DNA of 10,680 nt from Acanthamoeba lenticulata (Eukaryota > Discosea > Longamoebia > Acanthamoebidae), in NCBI GenBank assembly GCA_002179805.1, contig NAVB01003089.1:1-10680 (forward strand). The letters run 5' to 3'. Position numbers and translations under genes: made by a program. The stretch's first letter is position 1; each line of letters starts with the position of its first letter. This document shows positions 8,601 through 10,680 of the stretch, piece by piece. The notes beneath the pieces are model-generated. The model was given only the letters and a program-made list of their open reading frames with translations. It ran no database searches and was not told the origin of the DNA.

Positions 8601-10511
8601 CGGCTGCTACTGCCTCGCCACGGTCATCCGGGTCCCCTGCGGCGCCGAGAAGAGGACCGAGCCGCCGCGCTGCCGCAAGGCCTGCAAGATCCCGCCCACT
8701 TGCCACCACTCCCGCCGCGCAGTACGCTTTTCGTTCTCGTCCTCGTTCTCGTCCTCTTCTTTGGGGCACTTGTCCTCTCGGCTGACCCGCAGAGTTTGAA
8801 CCAACGCAACACAACGACAGCCGCACCGGTGCCACTTTGGGCCGTGCCCGCCCTGCACGATGGTCTGCGGCGTCAAGCACCCCGGCTGCGACCACCCGTG
8901 CCCGCTGTACGTCCTTCCTCAATTCCTCTCGGATCCGAGAGTCGTGACTTATCGGTGAACGCGCAGGCCGTGCCACGATCCGATCCCGCCTCCGGTGCCG
9001 CTCACCAAGAAGCAGTCCAAGCAGAGGGACTACCGCCCGCCGCCCCTGCCGGCGATCGACATCAACGACGTCGCGTGTCCGCCGTGCGACGTCGTCGTCC
9101 AGCGCTTGTGCTTGGGCCAACACCAGGCACGTCCGCCCCGTCCTCCAGGCACCAGCGTCCGTCGTGACGGGCGCTAATCGATTGTGGCGCGGGAACAGGT
9201 GCGGGCCGTGGCGTGCCACACGAAGAAGGAGTTCCCGTGCGGTGATCCATGCGACAACCCGCTCGAGTGCGGCAACCACAAGTGCGACCGCGGCTGCCAT
9301 GTGATCACGCGCCGCCGTCGTTTCATCGAAGACGATCGCGGAGTGGTGGTCGAGGTCCAAGTCGAGGAGTCGGACGACAGGTCCGCTTCCCCCCTCCCCC
9401 TTCCTTTGATTCCTTCTTTCTCTCATCTTGACGACTGTGGAGCTGACCATCGCTGGCGTTCAGTCACGAGGACGAGTGCACCCAGTGCGAAGCCCAATGC
9501 GAGAAGCCGCGAGACCCGCCCTGTGCCCATCCGTGCACTCAGCCCTGCCACCCCGGTAAGTTTTTTAATCATTGTTATTATTTCATATTATTTGTGCAAT
9601 ATTCATTTGAATCCTATAATTGAATTATTCATTAATTTCTTTGTGTCAGGCTACTGTGCGCCGTGCGACGAGAGGCTCAAGAAGAAGTGCCACTGCAAGA
9701 AGATGCCGATCTACGTGTCGTGCCACCAGACCCACGACCCGCGGCTCATGGCGTCGCTCCTCTCGTGCGGGCACCAGTGCCTGCAGCCCCTGCCCTACTG
9801 CGAGCACCTGTGCCCGGCCGTGTGCCACGAGGGCCCGTGCCCGGACGCGCGGACGTGCAAGAAGAGAATGAAGGTGCGGTGCGGCTGCGGGCACCGAAGC
9901 GAGGAGTGGGTGTGCGAGGACGTCCAGCGCGAGAAGGAGCGGCGCGGAACGCTGCGCCTGCGCAAGGACGCTGCGTCGTCGTCGCAGGCCTCGGCTCGCC
10001 GGGCCCAGGCCGAGAACGCGCTGCTGGCCTGCACGCCCGAGTGCGAGGAGCTCCGGGCCAAGCGGGAGGCCGAGCGGCTCGAGGAGGAGCGGATCAAGCA
10101 GGAGGAGCTGCGCCTGCGCAAGGCGCGCGAGGAGGAGGAGCGCCAGGCCAGCGGCGGCCGGCGCCGCAAGGCCGCGCCCGCGGTCAAGCGCACCAGCGCC
10201 AAGTGGCGCGAGGGCGACGACGCCCGCAACGGCGGCATTGAGTGGTGGTGGTGGCTCAAGGTCGGCCTCATCGTCGCCGCGCTCGTCCTCCTCATGGGTC
10301 TCGTCGTGGCCGCCGCGATCCAGAGCGGCTGGCGTGGTACGCGACTCGGCTCTTCCGCGCTTGCGCTGGCCTTGAGCAGCACCTGACCACCCCGTGGTGT
10401 TTCATTGGGGGCACTACATCAGGCTACGAGGACGTCCTCTGGTACTTCTATGAGTCCAAGCGACGGCTGGCTAACGTCAATCTGTGGGGCCGGAAGAAGG
10501 GCGCCAACTGA
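5640..10511 (+). CDS. NFXL1: NFXL1-like protein: RING plus NF-X1 zinc fingers, membrane anchored
   Basis: Probable RING ubiquitin ligase of the NFX1/NFXL1 family. Exons: 5640-6127, 6214-6293, 6374-6453, 6525-6691, 6780-6839, 6916-6964, 7049-7115, 7210-7420, 7489-7582, 7694-7750, 7849-7917, 8012-8086, 8175-8242, 8327-8408, 8509-8721, 8821-8906, 8967-9126, 9199-9380, 9464-9555, 9650-10336, 10423-10511. Total 3156 nt, 1051 aa plus TGA; every junction keeps phase and restores Cys/His spacing. N-terminus: Ser tract 34-43, His/Glu-rich stretch, basic KSKKQKR helix. C4HC3 RING at 210-275 (C210, C213, C226, C234, H239, C242, C272, C275), then NTYRCFC and PHS. About 11 NF-X1 repeats fill 309-882 (for example CGEVCDAMLACRKHSCQLVC). 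A coiled coil at about 925-960 and a membrane helix at about 996-1017, preceded by four Trp, end in a basic tail. The order RING, repeats, coiled coil, anchor matches NFXL1 rather than NFX1, which carries an R3H domain. Human NFXL1 is 911 aa. The exon 3/4 donor (GTCAAA) and exon 13 start are the least certain joints. Confidence 0.9.
7583..7693 (+). other. GC-AG intron 9 of NFXL1, 111 nt, stop-free and in frame
   Basis: The donor is AAG|GCACTT and the acceptor TTGCAG|GTG. Removal joins HHKCEK to VCHAGSCGPC and completes an NF-X1 finger. Retention would add 37 residues without a stop and split that finger. The only nearby GT donor (7619) would leave 12 extra residues in the finger. Confidence 0.75.
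9127..9198 (+). other. GC-AG intron 17 of NFXL1, 72 nt
   Basis: The donor is CACCAG|GCACGT and the acceptor GGAACAG|GTG. Removal joins CLGQHQ to VRAVACHTKKEFPCG, which matches the family pattern after the CPPC...QRLCLG segment. The unspliced frame meets a TAA at 9175, so splicing is required. Confidence 0.78.
9556..9649 (+). other. AT-rich intron 19 of NFXL1
   Basis: By hand count 19 of 94 bases are G or C (about 20%), in a region where exons and the other introns are clearly GC-rich. It has the best donor in the gene (GTAAGT) and a T-rich run before TCAG. It interrupts the Gly codon after CHP in repeat 10. ATTCATT occurs twice inside it. Confidence 0.85.
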
Positions 10512-10567
10512 AGGGCTGAGTCGCTTGTTGAGGAGAAGACGAGAGGCCCTGAACAAAAAGTGATTGC

Positions 10568-10573
10568 ATTAAA
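10568..10573 (+). terminator. Candidate poly(A) signal ATTAAA for NFXL1
   Basis: ATTAAA, the commonest variant of AATAAA, begins 57 bases after the NFXL1 stop. It overlaps the last codon and the stop of the putative convergent gene on the other strand. The 56 bases between the stop and this site hold nothing else I can recognise. Confidence 0.4.
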
Positions 10574-10680
10574 TCGTGCGTTTGCATAGCCCCATCATCC
10601 GCACGATGGCCTCGGCCTCGGCATCGGCCTCAGCATCGGTTTTCGCCTCGACGGGCGTTTCGTCCTGCTCCTTGGCCTCC
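10569..10680 (-). CDS. C-terminal end of an unidentified convergent gene (partial)
   Basis: Reading in from the window edge, 36 codons end in TAA at 10571-10569. They encode an acidic, Ala/Glu/Asp-rich stretch (KTDAEADAEAEA) followed by IVRMMGLCKRTI. About 78% of third positions are G or C, in line with genes here. The family is not recognisable. A competing reading exists on the plus strand: an ATG at 10606 opens a Ser/Ala-rich frame that also runs to the edge with similar codon bias. I prefer the minus frame because it ends properly and its last residues are not low-complexity. Confidence 0.4.
   Translation of the reverse strand, partial: EAKEQDETPVEAKTDAEADAEAEAIVRMMGLCKRTI

Noticed and set aside
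8323..9450. A 375-codon open frame on the minus strand, antisense to NFXL1
   Set aside because: It lies opposite well-supported Cys-rich exons and introns, shows no domain, and is Arg/Ala/Val-rich as expected for the complement of GC-rich coding DNA.
9184..10386. A single long plus-strand frame as a one-exon gene
   Set aside because: It reads through introns 18 and 19 and misreads exon 19. Splicing restores the conserved CEAQCEK and CHPG motifs that this frame lacks.
1..10680. CRISPR array, insertion sequence, prophage or other prokaryotic system
   Set aside because: All genes are intron-bearing eukaryotic genes. No direct-repeat array, transposase or terminal inverted repeats were seen.

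Overview
The window looks like nuclear DNA from a free-living amoebozoan, most probably Acanthamoeba or a close relative. It has GC-rich coding DNA, many short introns (about 60-110 nt, mostly with GTACGC or GTGCGT donors), tightly packed genes, and a Ras-GAP/SAM signalling gene beside eukaryotic kinase and NF-X1 genes. Nothing bacterial, viral or plasmid-like is visible. The organism assignment is inference; the eukaryotic gene structure is read from the sequence.

Layout, left to right. (1) Minus strand, 102-2578: a Ras GTPase-activating protein with two C-terminal SAM domains; 7 exons, 631 aa as modelled. (2) 2579-3302: a gap with no convincing gene, probably the RasGAP promoter and leader plus the kinase 3' UTR. 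(3) Minus strand, 3303-4483: a small Ser/Thr kinase of the CAMK-like (AMPK/MARK/KIN1) group; 3 exons, 347 aa. (4) 4484-4943: a shared divergent promoter region. (5) Plus strand, 4944-5426: a 113-aa helical protein resembling BORC subunit 7; 3 exons. (6) 5427-5639: a short spacer with a perfect TGACGTCA site. (7) Plus strand, 5640-10511: an NFXL1-type protein with an N-terminal C4HC3 RING, about 11 NF-X1 cysteine repeats, a coiled coil and a C-terminal membrane anchor; 21 exons, 1051 aa. (8) Minus strand, 10569-10680: the probable last 36 codons of a convergent gene that leaves the window.

All four complete gene models close exactly in phase: exon lengths sum to a multiple of three and every junction restores a conserved motif. 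The genes do not form an obvious pathway. RasGAP and kinase are signalling proteins, the BORC-like protein would act on lysosome positioning, and NFXL1 is a putative membrane-anchored RING ubiquitin ligase. The most unusual signals are in the NFXL1 gene: two GC-AG introns, three stop-free introns with lengths divisible by three, and one intron of about 20% GC in otherwise GC-rich DNA. The kinase also lacks the usual activation-loop threonine. I found no clear sign of a wholly new system.
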